This document shows positions 46,462-58,600 of a DNA stretch of 64,000 nucleotides, piece after piece (position 1 is the first letter of the stretch; each line of letters opens with the position of its first letter). The notes under the pieces are model-generated. The model saw only the letters and a program-made list of their open reading frames with translations. It did no database searches and was not told the origin of the DNA. Source of the stretch: Thereva unica (Eukaryota > Arthropoda > Insecta > Diptera > Therevidae); assembly GCA_949987705.1 (NCBI GenBank), contig OX465282.1, forward strand, positions 6,622,501-6,686,500, read 5' to 3'. Position numbers and translations under genes: made by a program.

Positions 46462-48925
46462 GGTTGTCAGGACCCTATTTCTTGGTTATTTAGTTTCAAA
46501 ATAATTATGATATAAATAAATACTGTAAATTAATAATAAAACATTTAAAATAATTGTTTCACAAACTTCGACAAACCTTTAATATATAGTTAAATCAATC
46601 TATGATGTTAAAACCACTAACAAAATTGATAGTGTATTATTGAACCTTAAAGCCGATTACACAACTGCATTAATGCGGTTTCAATGAGTTCATCGTATTG
46701 AAGATACACACATCATCTTCTAAATAAAAATTGTGTCTACACTTGATAAAAAAATATTTGATTGATTTTCCAACATTCACTCTGGATATTGTGCATCGAT
46801 AACCATGGACATTTCCAATATATTCCCAGACAAGAAAATAAAATTTAAAAAAAATTTAAATTGAACTTTCTAATCTATAATTCATACAAAAATGTGTAAT
46901 TAGCATTCCAATCGTACATACGATATTCGTTCGCCACAACGAAGATGACTTTATCGTCTTTAGACCTTGATATGAACAAAGAATACTGGAGCAACTGAAA
47001 TTATTGCTGAAATCATCATCGCAATAAATTTTTGTGATTTAAAATAAATAAAATGAAATTGAAGAATATGACAAAAAAACGTCATTGAAAAATTCGCGCG
47101 TTCCGATAACACACAAAGTGATATAAAAGGAGATTTTTTGTTGATGCAGAAGAAGCACTCATTTCATATTAGCACGAGACCAGAACTTTCTTGTTTCAAA
47201 TAAAAATCTTTCTTTTATTTGACCCAAAAATTTCCATGATAATAATTTTTGATATTTTATTTATTTCTTCGCTTTTTTTGCTATGACTTCATCGATTTGC
47301 AAAACAATGATGAAATTTTGATAAAGTGTTTACTCAAATCTCAAATAAAAAAAAACGCTTCCAATATGTCTGTTACCAAATTTGGTCGACTTACAACTAA
47401 AGTGCAGGTGTACCAATCGCAAAAGAACGAACAAACTTTTACTCTACACCAGCAATAGACCAAACTTTTAAATGAAACTTGCTAGACAGTTCGTCACAAT
47501 ATATTAAATTAATATGACTAGACTTGACGACAGGAAATATATTTGCGTTAAGTAAAGGCTAAAGAACGTCGGAATATGTACCAAACAATAACAAGACAAA
47601 AAAATTCAAGTTCAACTGATAGTGTTCTTCTAATTAAATTATCAGGCCGCAATATGAGCGGAAAGTGTCCATCTATCAGCTTCAAATATTATAAAATTAC
47701 GTCAAACAATAAGTGATAAAACGAAGCGGCGACTTTTTTTTTGCTGTGTTTGTCATATATAGTTATTATCTATTGAGGGTCTCTTTCGATTTGATTGTAT
47801 ATAAATTTGTCATTATTTTATATAGTGCAAATTTTTTAAATAAAGGAAAATTGTACAAAGTTTGATTGAACATAACGATTGTTTAGAACGTATTTGTTGA
47901 ACATGGATCAGGAAGCCACAGCCTCAATAATATCTATGCCGTACTGATTACCTTAGACAATGACTCAACATATACATGGCTTTGACTATGTCGTAGATCC
48001 TCGGTACAATATCAAGTTTGTAGCTAAGTGGGGCAGCAATTGGTTAGATTAAGCCCATACACTTAGGCCAATACACTTAGGTTTAGCCCAAACCACATAG
48101 GCCAATAGGATAGGCCCATTGTAATGCCATAGTGACCCCACTTTAAACCTCATGTTAAAGTTTCATTTCTTTGCAAAACCATATCGTGGAAGTAATAAAT
48201 CTTCTAAATTACGGGATCCCAATCTTCGAGATATCCGTAAATGTGGTTCACCAAAAGTGGTCAGTTTCTTTTTGCTTAGGCAGGGCAGGGACAGAGGAGA
48301 TATAGTATACTTTTCTACTCGTCCGGATGCTTACAGCTTTTGCAAAAGTCATAGGTGTTAAATTAAATTTAAGCGTCCTTAAGCCACAGATCTTGTCACC
48401 AGATATCCATAGGGGACACTGCTTTATGTGGTGTTTATCACCTGGGGAGAAATTCACTCTAATTACTAATCACTTTAATTACCAATCACTTTAACTTGTA
48501 TATTCGTTTATTCATAATTTTATAATGTGTAGTGCACAGGTTCGTGTTCGAAGAGAGAGTGATGCTCGTTCTCCGCAATTCAATATCGGACCCGATTTTT
48601 GGTTGACGTTACTTTTTCGGAGGAGAGGGAAATTTGTCGCCACACTTTACAATGGTACAGGTTTATCTGAATCACTTGCACCATTTTTCGCTTCTTCATG
48701 GTTGGAGATGACTTCGTCGATGTTCGAGTTGAAGAGCTGGGGCTCCGTGTACATATTACCGATGGCACTGCCCAGTTCGAAGTCTGCGGACGCATCAACT
48801 GCCCTCCGAGCTGCTCCGAATGGCACCTCACCTCATTTGAAGTATTACATTTTACTGGCTCAGAAGGAAAAAGAGGCACCTCTTACATACTCATTTTATA
48901 ATCGTGGAATCGTGCCCTACCCAAC
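46462..48925. other. AT-rich intergenic DNA
   Basis: No gene supported. A 153-codon plus-strand frame at 48525-48986 and a 99-codon minus-strand frame across it have no recognised domain, and the repeat class is unknown. Short repeats of 'CCAATA...TAGGCCCA' type occur near 48040-48120. Confidence 0.4.
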
Positions 48926-49903
48926 ACTACACTCTACAAAAAGTCCCAGCCACATGCCAGATCCTGTCTTGATGATCGTGAACTAATGTTCAACTCTATT
49001 AATAACGACATTGAACTTATTATAGAGTGGGGAAAAAAGAATCGTGTCAAATTCAACCCCTCCAAAACCAAGTACTGTCTTATTTCAAAGAAAAAGATCA
49101 ACACATCACCATCCTTGAAAGTGGATGGCGTGGTACTAAAGGCCGACCCATCCCTACACATCTTAGGCGTGACTTTAGCCAAAGACTTGCGATGGAATGA
49201 CCATATATTCCAAATCGCCAAACAAGCATCCCAGTGCTTGGGATTTCTTAAGAGGTGCAGGTTCCTCCTCCAGCCATCGGCCCGTGCTGTTATTTATAAA
49301 TCCTACATTCGGCCTCTTCTCGAATACAACTCCCTCATTTGGGGCGGCGCTCCAATATCAACCTTAGCATGGTTAGATAAGGTCCAAAAAAAGGCCCTTA
49401 AGTTAATTAATGACGATACCGCTTGCTCCACCATCGACCCCCTAAGCCACCGTAGGAATGTAGCAGCACTGACAAAATTTTATCGCTACTATCATAGTGA
49501 CTGTTCCTTCGAGTTAAACGCTCTTTTGCCTCCACGGCAATCTTATAACCGCAACACCAGATTAGCCCACTCGTCCCATTCCCTGTACCTGCAACTACCC
49601 TTTTCGCGCACTCAACAAGATATGAATTCGTATGTAAATAGAACAACTCGACTGTGGAATAGTCTCTCGCAGTCGGTATTTCCGAGCTCCTACAACATCC
49701 AAGAGTTCAAACGCAGGGTTCATCACCACCTTCTTCAATACCCTCCCGTACCTTCATAATCCCTAACCTATTCCCCCCACCCCTCCCCCGTACTAAGCTT
49801 ACTGCTAGACATTGCACCATGACGTGACAAATGACATGACGGACTAGTAGTACAAAGGGTGACTCCTGAGCTTAGCACTACCACATAAAAAAAAAAAAAA
49901 AAA
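48926..49903 (+). mobile_element. CR1-like LINE, best-preserved 3' copy in the window
   Basis: An open frame of 257 codons (48986-49759) encodes the RT thumb/connection and C-terminus: SINNDIELIIEWGKKNRVKFNPSKTKY, LHILGVTLAKDLRWNDHIF, AVIYKSYIRPLLEYNSLIWGGAP, TIDPLSHRRNVAALTKFYRYYHSD and NIQEFKRRVHHHLLQYPPVP. The upstream RT core with FADD is missing, so the copy is 5'-truncated. The 3' UTR has complementary arms ACTGCTAG (49801-49808) and CTAGTAGT (49844-49851) around four TGAC repeats, and ends CACAT plus an A-tract to 49903. Confidence 0.92.
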
Positions 49904-51069
49904 GCCCCCTTTTGTTAGAATGACTTACGATTTCCCAGAGTTCTTCGGATTATGGTGGTTAGTTGCTGGAATCGTAGCGGAGATATTCTATAATCATGCT
50001 CTTGCTGGCCCCCCGCAACTCATAACCTTAACATCTGCCAGCTCTCTCGACATTGTGTAAGTTACATCCCGACTTCGCCAGCCGAACTGTGCAAGTTCGA
50101 GGAAATTGGTTTACTGACCTTCAATTTTAGCCGCAATTCCCATACATTTTCACATATTGAACTCAGGAAAATTCAAGGTTGATTTCGCCCAACAGAACAT
50201 GAAATTGAGCTTGAACTGAACGTAAAAGCAAAAATTACTCAGAAAGATACGACAATGTAATCCTTTCTGTGCGAAGAAAAGGAAAGTAAAAATCTATTCA
50301 TTCTAATCTATTCATATACGCGCTCCGGAATGGCGAGAGGGCGGAGCAACGGCAAACTACACAAACACATGCAGAGCAGGAAGTACACGAAGATGGTACA
50401 TGAATTCACACAAGCAAAATAAAAGTCCAGACGGCACAAAAAATTGCGGAGAAGAGAAATCAGTGCGTCTCTTTCGCACTTCGTGAAATAACATTTCTTT
50501 ATTTACCCTCTCTTTCTTCGATTTTTGTTTTGTTTTTAAATTGAATTTTGTCTCGCTTGCACCTTGTCGATTGATATATTCACTCGCAAGGGAGCTTATG
50601 GGAAATTTTGAGAGCGTCGTATCTTTGTGGGTAATTTTTGGTAAAAGCTTGCTCAAAAGAGAGTAATCAACTGGAATAATGGAATATGATTAGAGTGAGG
50701 TTTTGCATTTCTAACTTCTGGCGAAAAATCAACAACAATTTCAAGCACGAACTGAACATGCAGCCGGTGAAGCCCCTTATGCGGATTGAACTGAAATTTA
50801 TTGAACTGAGGCCAGTGAAGCCGGGGTATAAGCGGAAAACGGTAAGTCTGTGTATTGTAAATGGCAAAGGTCAAAGGCTCGCCGCCCACATTACTGCTTG
50901 CAAAGCGGTAGTCGCCTACTCGAAAGCACTGAATAATGCCATGATAATCTTGAACTTGGGTAATGTACTTTTCCTAAATTACTTTGGGATTGCAGACCTC
51001 TCATAACCGTAGCCTGTTGACCCCATTTGTCAGCCATTGGATGACGGGTTTGTTGGCACAAATGATCTA
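49904..51069. other. Unassigned; open frame at 50686-51006
   Basis: A 106-codon plus-strand frame (50686-51006) and overlapping minus-strand frames of similar size have no recognisable domain or splice context. Nothing else is identifiable. Confidence 0.35.
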
Positions 51070-51420
51070 AATGAGCCCCCCGGCACCTTTACACCAAAGA
51101 TAGTCTGCAAGATTTTGGTTAGCTATAGTCAGGATGGAGCTACAAATTCGGGAAAAAAGTTGTCCAAAGCCATTACCACTGGTGAGCCCGGGCAACTTAT
51201 CGCGGTATGAGGCACCCTCTTTTTTCTTCTGAGGTCCCTGCTCTGCAGGTTTAGGCAATGTACCAGCTGGGTTCGGCATACGATTGTGCTACCTAGAAGG
51301 TATGAGAGTTAGTGCTGTGAATTTTCTGGTGAGTCCAGAAACTCTTGACTGAACGGCGGCAGTTTGGGTTTCCTGCTGCATGAACTTAGTGATGTGCAAT
51401 AGGCCTTGTAGGTCTTGTGA
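51070..51420 (-). mobile_element. LINE ORF1-like fragment, related to 32720-33060
   Basis: A 70-codon minus-strand frame (51279-51067) includes GPQKKKEGASYRDKLPGL. The surrounding DNA shares several 15-20 bp blocks with 32764-32910. The dispersed repeat at 51500-51575 lies just upstream on the same strand. Confidence 0.45.
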
Positions 51421-51499
51421 GGGCTAGGAAAGCCCCAGTAAAGTTTAGATTATTGAGAAATGCTCTGAGCTCTGCTCCCTAGATTTTATTTGAAATAAA

Positions 51500-51575
51500 T
51501 ACTGTTTACACTTTGGGATTGCAGGTTTTATCGAGTATGCTCTTTTCAGATCCGCCGTGTTCAGTCTATTCCATT
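51500..51575 (-). repeat. Dispersed repeat shared with 16130-16210
   Basis: The reverse complement contains AGACTGAACACGGCGGATCT, ACTCGATAAAACCTGCAATCC and AGTGTAAACA, matching 16150-16208. Both translate to RLNTADL in one frame, which may be chance or a trace of LINE ORF1. Confidence 0.55.
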
Positions 51576-52451
51576 GACAGCCAGGGGCAGATTGATGACA
51601 AGCGATCTCATTCAAGCTATGGGTGCTGACGTACTGTCTGTGTAAAGGTTTCCGACCTAATTTGGCTTTCAAATCTCCCAAGCAGATTTTTATAGTATAC
51701 CGGCGATCAGTTCACCTTTTCATCGTCCGGGGTTTCTTCTCTAGGTGCGTGAGCGTGTATGATGCTTATGTTTTTAAATTTGTCTCCGCACACGAAGCGC
51801 GCATAGCCTTCACTGTATTGCTGTAAAGCCGATAATAGGAGGTTTCATCCCGACCAGAAAATATACCTCGAACATATAGTGTCTTGTATGATCTCTCGGA
51901 TCTCTCAAATGGCGGTTATGTCAGCTTTATACTTTAACAGAATATCGTATAGATGTTGTGTAGCTTGATTTCTGTACAGAGTTCAAACCCCGTGAAAATT
52001 ATTCATTCTGCTGATGACTGAGCACCCACATTTAATTATACTAACGATATAAACAGACCAATACAAGTGATCGTGCCGGACGGAAATTGATTAAAAAAAA
52101 TTCGTGGAATTCCACATGAAACAACTTTTCTCCTACATATAAAACTTCAAAGCTAATTCTAATCTATGTAGCTCAAAGCAGTTAAAATTATTCTCCCAGC
52201 AAAAGAAGATAAAACAAGTAAAACAAGCTCACTGCACATGTAATCAAAGTTGTTCTCCATGCAGAATCACACATCCCCATCTCAAAGTCATCATTTTACA
52301 ATTCTCAGTAAACATGCATGACTCAATCCCGCATAATCAAAGCCGAGAAACCAAATTACCCCATTCAGTATTCGTGTGTATTAAATGCAATGAACCTAAC
52401 AATAATAATTATAACCACTACTCTGAAACAATTGTTTTTTTTTTCGCTCTG
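51576..52451. other. 5' flank of CAT gene 2, no gene
   Basis: Non-coding. AT content rises towards CAT gene 2. No promoter motif could be assigned with confidence apart from the GATA cluster that follows. Confidence 0.4.
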
Positions 52452-52495
52452 TTATCAGATATCTTATCAGATAAAATTTAATACAGTCTTATCTC
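52452..52495. promoter_or_regulatory. GATA-motif cluster upstream of CAT gene 2
   Basis: Within 44 bp, about 130-175 bp before the start codon, TTATCAGATATCTTATCAGA, GATAAAA and CTTATCT provide five or six GATA/TATC cores. GATA factors drive many insect midgut and fat-body genes, tissues where amino acid uptake transporters act. The link to this gene is inferred from position only. Confidence 0.4.
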
Positions 52496-52608
52496 GATCA
52501 CCTTTCCACACACATCTGATATAGAGTTTCACCATTCACCTTCGCTATAGTTCTTAAATTTCTTTTTCGAGCCGCGCTAAACATTTTCCTCAATTCTAAT
52601 AGAACCGC

Positions 52609-52656
52609 ATGAACACCGCTAGAACATGGCTCAGCTGTCATACTGGAAAGTACTAA
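52609..52656 (+). promoter_or_regulatory. Upstream ORF overlapping the CAT gene 2 start
   Basis: An ATG at 52609 opens a 15-codon frame, in a different frame from the CAT start at 52626, that ends at TAA 52654-52656. If transcription starts upstream of it, scanning ribosomes would meet this ATG first, which could reduce translation of the transporter. A possible splice acceptor (TTCTAATAG, ending 52602) would place both in one exon. Confidence 0.5.
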
Positions 52657-55600
52657 CTAGAAGAAAACCCTTGGCCGACAATCAGGACGGCGAAGCGAAG
52701 CTAAACCGCATTTTGGGAACGTTCGATCTTACCGCCCTAGGGGTTGGAGCCACACTAGGGGTCGGTGTTTATGTGCTGGCCGGACATGTTGCTAGAGATC
52801 AAGCTGGACCTTCTGTTGTCTTGTCGTTTCTAATAGCCGCTGTCACATCACTACTAGCAGGTATACTATTATTGCATTACTAACTCAACTAGCCAGTAAC
52901 TAACTACTAACTAACTTCCAAAGGTCTTTGCTATGCCGAATTTGGTGCTCGCGTCCCAAAAGCAGGATCAGCGTACATCTATAGCTACGTCTGCATTGGG
53001 GAACTAGCAGCCTTCACTATCGGCTGGAATCTCATACTAGAATATATCATCGGTTCGGCGAGTGTGTCGCGTGGGATTAGCCTCTATCTAGATACAATTA
53101 TCAATGACACGCTGAAGATTGCATTTGTGCAGGCTGCACCCATTGACTGGGGATTCATGGGGGCGTATTTTGATTTTTTTGCATTCGCTATTGCGTTTCT
53201 ATTGGGCGGTAAGTAAATTGTTATTAATATTTGCATTTTTATTAAATTTTTAATTTTGTTGTTTTTGCAGTTTGTCTTGCATTTGGCATTCAGACGTCGT
53301 CGGTACTCACTAATATATTCACAGTTTTAAATGTTGGTATTATTATTTTTGTTATTATTGCTGGATCCTTAGAAGGTAAGTTTAGTAAATTTTGTGTGCC
53401 TAAGATAGTGATTTTAAGATTTCACTAGATCATCCAAGTTTTTAATTTTAACCGAATACGATAATCCTACCCGTGTTATCCTACATTTTCTTAAAATTTA
53501 TATAATTAGTTAAATAGTAGATGTTGTGCCGCTTTGTGAAGTTATAAAATGTTACTAAGTATTTACATAATCGAGCCGCGGGTTTGTCTTCTTGAAACAA
53601 TTTCTTCCGTCTTCCAAGCCGATAACATCCAGTTTAACTGTCCTAAGCTCTGGTGGTCGGCCATCCTTCCAGCAAAAGTTCGGCTTATCTCTCTTCCTCA
53701 CTGTCGAACCATATGCACATCAGGTTTGATATTAAGGGTCTCCCATATATCCGCCCTTCTTCCCTCTTTCCTGAGTCAGCCAACTGATGGAGGTTTTAGA
53801 GATTTGTGGCTTCCGTCAGCTCACTGAGGTGTTGGTCTCCTTCTACCATAACAGAAATACTGTTTTTTCTTCTTAGTAATCGTATAAAGTGCGCTGGTGG
53901 AAGAATGTCAGACGTGCTGCAAAATGCGTAGCGAAGTTAAGTGATTGTTCAATAGGACTAAACATGCTGGACAGTGGAAAGAATACTGGTTCACCCTTAC
54001 AATGTTCAACAAAATTCTGATTGTTCAACAAAATTCCATTAACGCTTCCAGGAGGAAGTATTGTGGGAGTCAACAGACTACATTAAAGGAAACTAGACTC
54101 CAAAAGCTCCTCTTCTGGACTCCTCCAGTGGTGAGACCTTCTTAAAAATAAAGATGGCTAACATACCTCTAACGTGGAAGGAAATAAGGAGCTTTGTCCT
54201 AGCGTCATCAACATGACACTTAAAAAGGGGTCCCTCGTACGTGGTCACCGGAGCCAGAATAGTGGGGCTTATGAATCAGATTGAGACTAGCCGGCCACGT
54301 GATCAGGATGGAGAACAATCGCATCCCAAAACGGCTTATGGCATTAGAAATTTCGGGAAGTAGGCCAGTAGGTAGACCCAGGAGGAGATGGATAGACTCT
54401 GTGACGGCTGACGCAGAGTCAATGCTCAACATCCGGAACTGGAGACATGCTGCAAGGGACCGTCAAACTTGGATAAATGCCCTAGAGAAGGCCAAGGCTC
54501 GATTTGGGCTGTAACGCCATTGGATGGATGGATGGATGAATCAGCAAGCTACCGTGTCTGCTGTCTTTGTGGGAAAGTTGAAGAAGCTAGCTACCCAATT
54601 CACTGGCAACAAAATTGACCGTAGGCGCGTCGAAAGACGGACAGCAATCTACCGAGAAACTCCTGCCTATCAGGTCTTTGAGTATCTAGCCCAGTCTAAG
54701 AAAAGAACCTCCTCCTTCTCGGTCCTCGAGAGTCCTCGTGCTGATTCTTTACAACCTGATCTGCCTCTATAGAACTAAGTTCAATTCGGGAAACATTCCA
54801 ACCATCTGGAGGAGAGTCGCGGTGGGTTTTATTCCTAAATAAGTCCACAAGCCTCTTCCTATTCTTAAATGCCGCTACAGTTCTTGTGGGGCTCGGGACT
54901 TTTGAAGTCTCTTGTTCGCCTTGCGTTTCTACATCTTCCTGGATCTCTCCAGTTTCGTATACGAAGTTTTCGTTTATCTTCTAGCATGTCATGCGTCAAG
55001 CGTAGAACGACCAAGAAATAGGTGGATATTCTTGGTCGTTCTACGCTTTTTTCTGATGGTCTACCATTCAAAAACGAAAAGGCGATCTTTCTCTCTATCA
55101 ACCTCGCTAAAAAAAACTGAACGTGGCTCCCACTCTGATCTCCTTCCATCTCTTTCTGATCAAGATCTTATGAATTCTCTAAATAGATCTTCTGAATCAT
55201 CGCACTTCATTGAACCCGCCAAAATTTCCACAATCTTCACTTTTTGAAAGATCGAGGATCGATATTTGAGAGATCACGATCACTTCCTTCACTGCGGTGG
55301 ATGTAGTGCGAAACAAAGGAGCGCTTTAACTAACTCATGCCATTTTCTATACCCTACCCAAATGCACTTTAACTGTTTTCTGTAGGGCCTTCCATATGAT
55401 CGGAGCGTATTTTATGATGAGCATCACCATCAAGGTGTAATGTCTACTATGCTGAACCGATCTTGCTCAGATACACCACCTCAATCCATACACTCTTCCA
55501 CAATGTTTGTATTTCTGATAATTTCTTCTATATCAACTGCAAGTCCGAGTGTATATCCTGTGCTTGGGCGGTCATAATGATCTCTGATCCAAAAAGAGTT

Positions 55601-58600
55601 AGGACCTCTAATCTTCCTAGTGAAGACAATAACGTCCGCCTATGTGTCTGTGCTGACATTTGTGGTAAATGCTTGTTCTGTACATACATATATGTATGTC
55701 TGGTAGTTCTTATAGAGTTGTGGGGAGCCATAATCACCATATCGTCAGCATACCAGTTGATTTAGCGTCCTGAGCAAAGAGCTCACAGGTGATATTTTAC
55801 AGTAGAAGTGAGAGATGACTACCTCTTTGCTGACCTGTCCTCAAAGAGACGAATCTCCTATCCTAATACTTATTGTCCTGGTTTTCAGGATGTTGTCCAC
55901 CCATCTATCTACAATGAGGCCAACCACACGACTAACCATTCTTCAATTAACTGAACTGCATCTTATCGAAGATACCTACAATCCTGAGTATCTACCTACG
56001 CCCTCTTTAGCTAATTTCTCCAAACGGAGTAGAATCGTTTATAAAGCCCTGCCAGCGTGATACTTAAAGGGTATCTCCCTTCAGTATTGCCCTCTCCATA
56101 CAGTCAACCAGTAACCACTGTTTTCCACAGAAAAGGTGTTAATTTGTCCAGTTTCGAAGAAATTTGCTTTAGTGTTATTCATCTTTCATGATTGTGGAAG
56201 CAATACAACTTTGATTTACCTTCTCACCGCTTCACTCCCTCTTTTGACAAGATCCTCTCGCTTCAGCCTCGTTGCCATTCATTTTCAAATGATCAAAGCC
56301 CTATCCGAGACACGATCGCATGGAAAAAGAGGTTCCAACAGGAACTTATTCTTCTGCTTCGACTTTAATGAGGTATAGGGACCAAAAAGCAACCACTCAC
56401 TTGGCCTATTGTACTACACCCCTATACCTCATACTACTAGGCCAGATCGCTTGAGCTGCCTGCTTAATGGCATGTTGCTTAGTCTTGACTGTTCGAAGGG
56501 TAGACCCATCGTCCTCTCGGTAGTTGGGATCCTCCGCCCTTCCTAAATGGTAATTCATGGCGCAATGTCCGTTAGCTAAAAAGTGTCCTGTCATCGTTTC
56601 TACTGCACCCCGTCAATTTCTTAGCCAAGTGGCACTGCAAAAGATCCAGTAAGCGTCCTGACATCAAGTCAACAACTGGGCAAGCTTTCTACCGCGCCCC
56701 CAAGATGTTGTTTGTTTTTACAAGTCCTACCCGTTCCATCAGGAAAGAGCCCAATTTTGCGGACTGGGGGTTAGAGTCCATCTTCTGAAGTTTTTTGGCG
56801 TCCGATATGCTGTCCATACTCGAGCAAAAGTTCGTACGCAGCTCCTTTTTTCACCGTTATAGGGTTTTCTTCATTTCTCTCTTCTTGACTTCGTAATTCT
56901 TCCAGTGAGCACCTCATTTGCTGGCTGACGAGCGCTGTTCCCTTCTTCTTCAATCTGCTGTTCCCTACACAATCAAGTTCATCTTCTGACGTAGCGGAGC
57001 ACACCACCCTGGTGCTTACTGGTAGCCCTTGTAACGTCTGGTAGTCAGACACTGCTTTTGTCAAATGGTTAACTGAATTCGCTTGTTACAGGAGGCACTG
57101 ACACTCCGACAAGGCTGTCTCTGCTAACTCCGATCGTTGCTTTCCTGGCTTTACCGGGTGCTATTGAGGATATCGAAATCGAAGCGCCGATACAAAAATT
57201 TGTTGTTTGGATTTTTGTACCAGTTGGCTTCATGCAAATTATCTGCTATTAGGCATATGCTCCTATAGCATCCAGGATTTCAGACTCTTATTAATCTATC
57301 TTATACTCTATTCCGTAAGACATGACGAACTGTACAAAGTGTTTAGGAGCCACGCTTGGGCTGTCAGAAAAGATCGTCCTTTTTAATCTTGTAGGACATG
57401 CAACTGCTTCTCTTGTGATTTTCGGTGCCTAGATCCACTATATTTCATCAATGTTTCTCATCCAAAAAATATTTACGCAGCCCACTCTCTTCCAAACAGT
57501 GACGATAGTAATATTTACAACAACAAAAAATATAATTACAGCCGACATCGCAAACTGGCAAATCGATCCAGCCGATGTTAAGGAACACGTGACCAACCTA
57601 GGATCCGGAGGATTCTTTCCATTCGGCTTTGAAGGCACTCTAAAAGGCGCAGCAACATGCTTCTTCGGCTTCGTCGGATTCGATTGTATCGCAACAACCG
57701 GAGAAGAGGTCCGCAATCCGCAGCGTGCAATTCCCCGAGCAATACTATATTCCCTGCTAATCATCTTCTTAACATACTTCGGCATATCAACAGTACTGAC
57801 ACTTATGTGGCCATATTACTTGCAGGTGTGTGTGAATACTTTTTGGGAGCTTTACAAAATAAAAAAAAATTTATAACAGCCGAATTTTATTTGTCGCCAT
57901 TTCTAGGATATTGATGCTCCAATACCATATGCATTTCAACAGACAGGATACCCAGTTGCAAAATGGATCGTCACAATTGGCGGATTGATTGGGCTAATTG
58001 CAAGGTGATTATCACTTAATAGATACCTTTTCTATAGTTCTCATGTAGATAGGACATTTACAGTCTTATTGGTACTATGTTTCCATTGCCGAGGATTATT
58101 TATGCAATGTCACAGGATGGATTGCTGTTTAAATTTTTGGGACAGATTAATCCGAAGTATAAGTCACCTGTTGTTGGAACTATATGTGCAGCATTTTTAA
58201 CAGGTAAGAAACAGTGTTTATATTACGTTTAACAATCTAACAAAAATTTTGATTCTTCAAGGATTATTTGCTGCACTTTTCGATCTAACACAGCTTGTTA
58301 ATATGCTTTCAATTGGCACTCTTATGGCATATACAATAGTGGCGATATCAATAACTATTTTACGGTATTGACTATATTAAAATTAATTCTTGACCAAACT
58401 TTATTAACAAATCAATTCACAGATTCACGGACAACAGAGAATCCATCCATAATCTGACTCTCGATCCATCCGAAAACACAAATCTAAACGGATCAGGCAA
58501 CAGGATCACATACAAGTCCTCGCTTACACAACTCTTCAATATCAATCATATACACGTTCCAACAGTTCTGTCCACAAGAATTGTTGGAATACTACTAGGA

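Larger units (their letters stand above)
53376..57541 (+). other. CAT gene 2 intron 3, repeat-filled
   Basis: Donor GAAG/GTAAGT at 53376, acceptor AATTACAG ending 57541. It holds several LINE insertions on both strands and a 20-bp hairpin; 53376-54240 has no recognised content. The intron sits at the same codon as the 3.3-kb intron of gene 1. Confidence 0.9.

Noticed and set aside
48525..48986. 153-codon plus-strand frame as a gene upstream of the LINE
   Set aside because: No recognisable motif; comparable minus-strand frame; likely repeat DNA.
50686..51006. 106-codon plus-strand frame as a host gene
   Set aside because: No recognisable domain or splice context, and comparable frames overlap on the minus strand.
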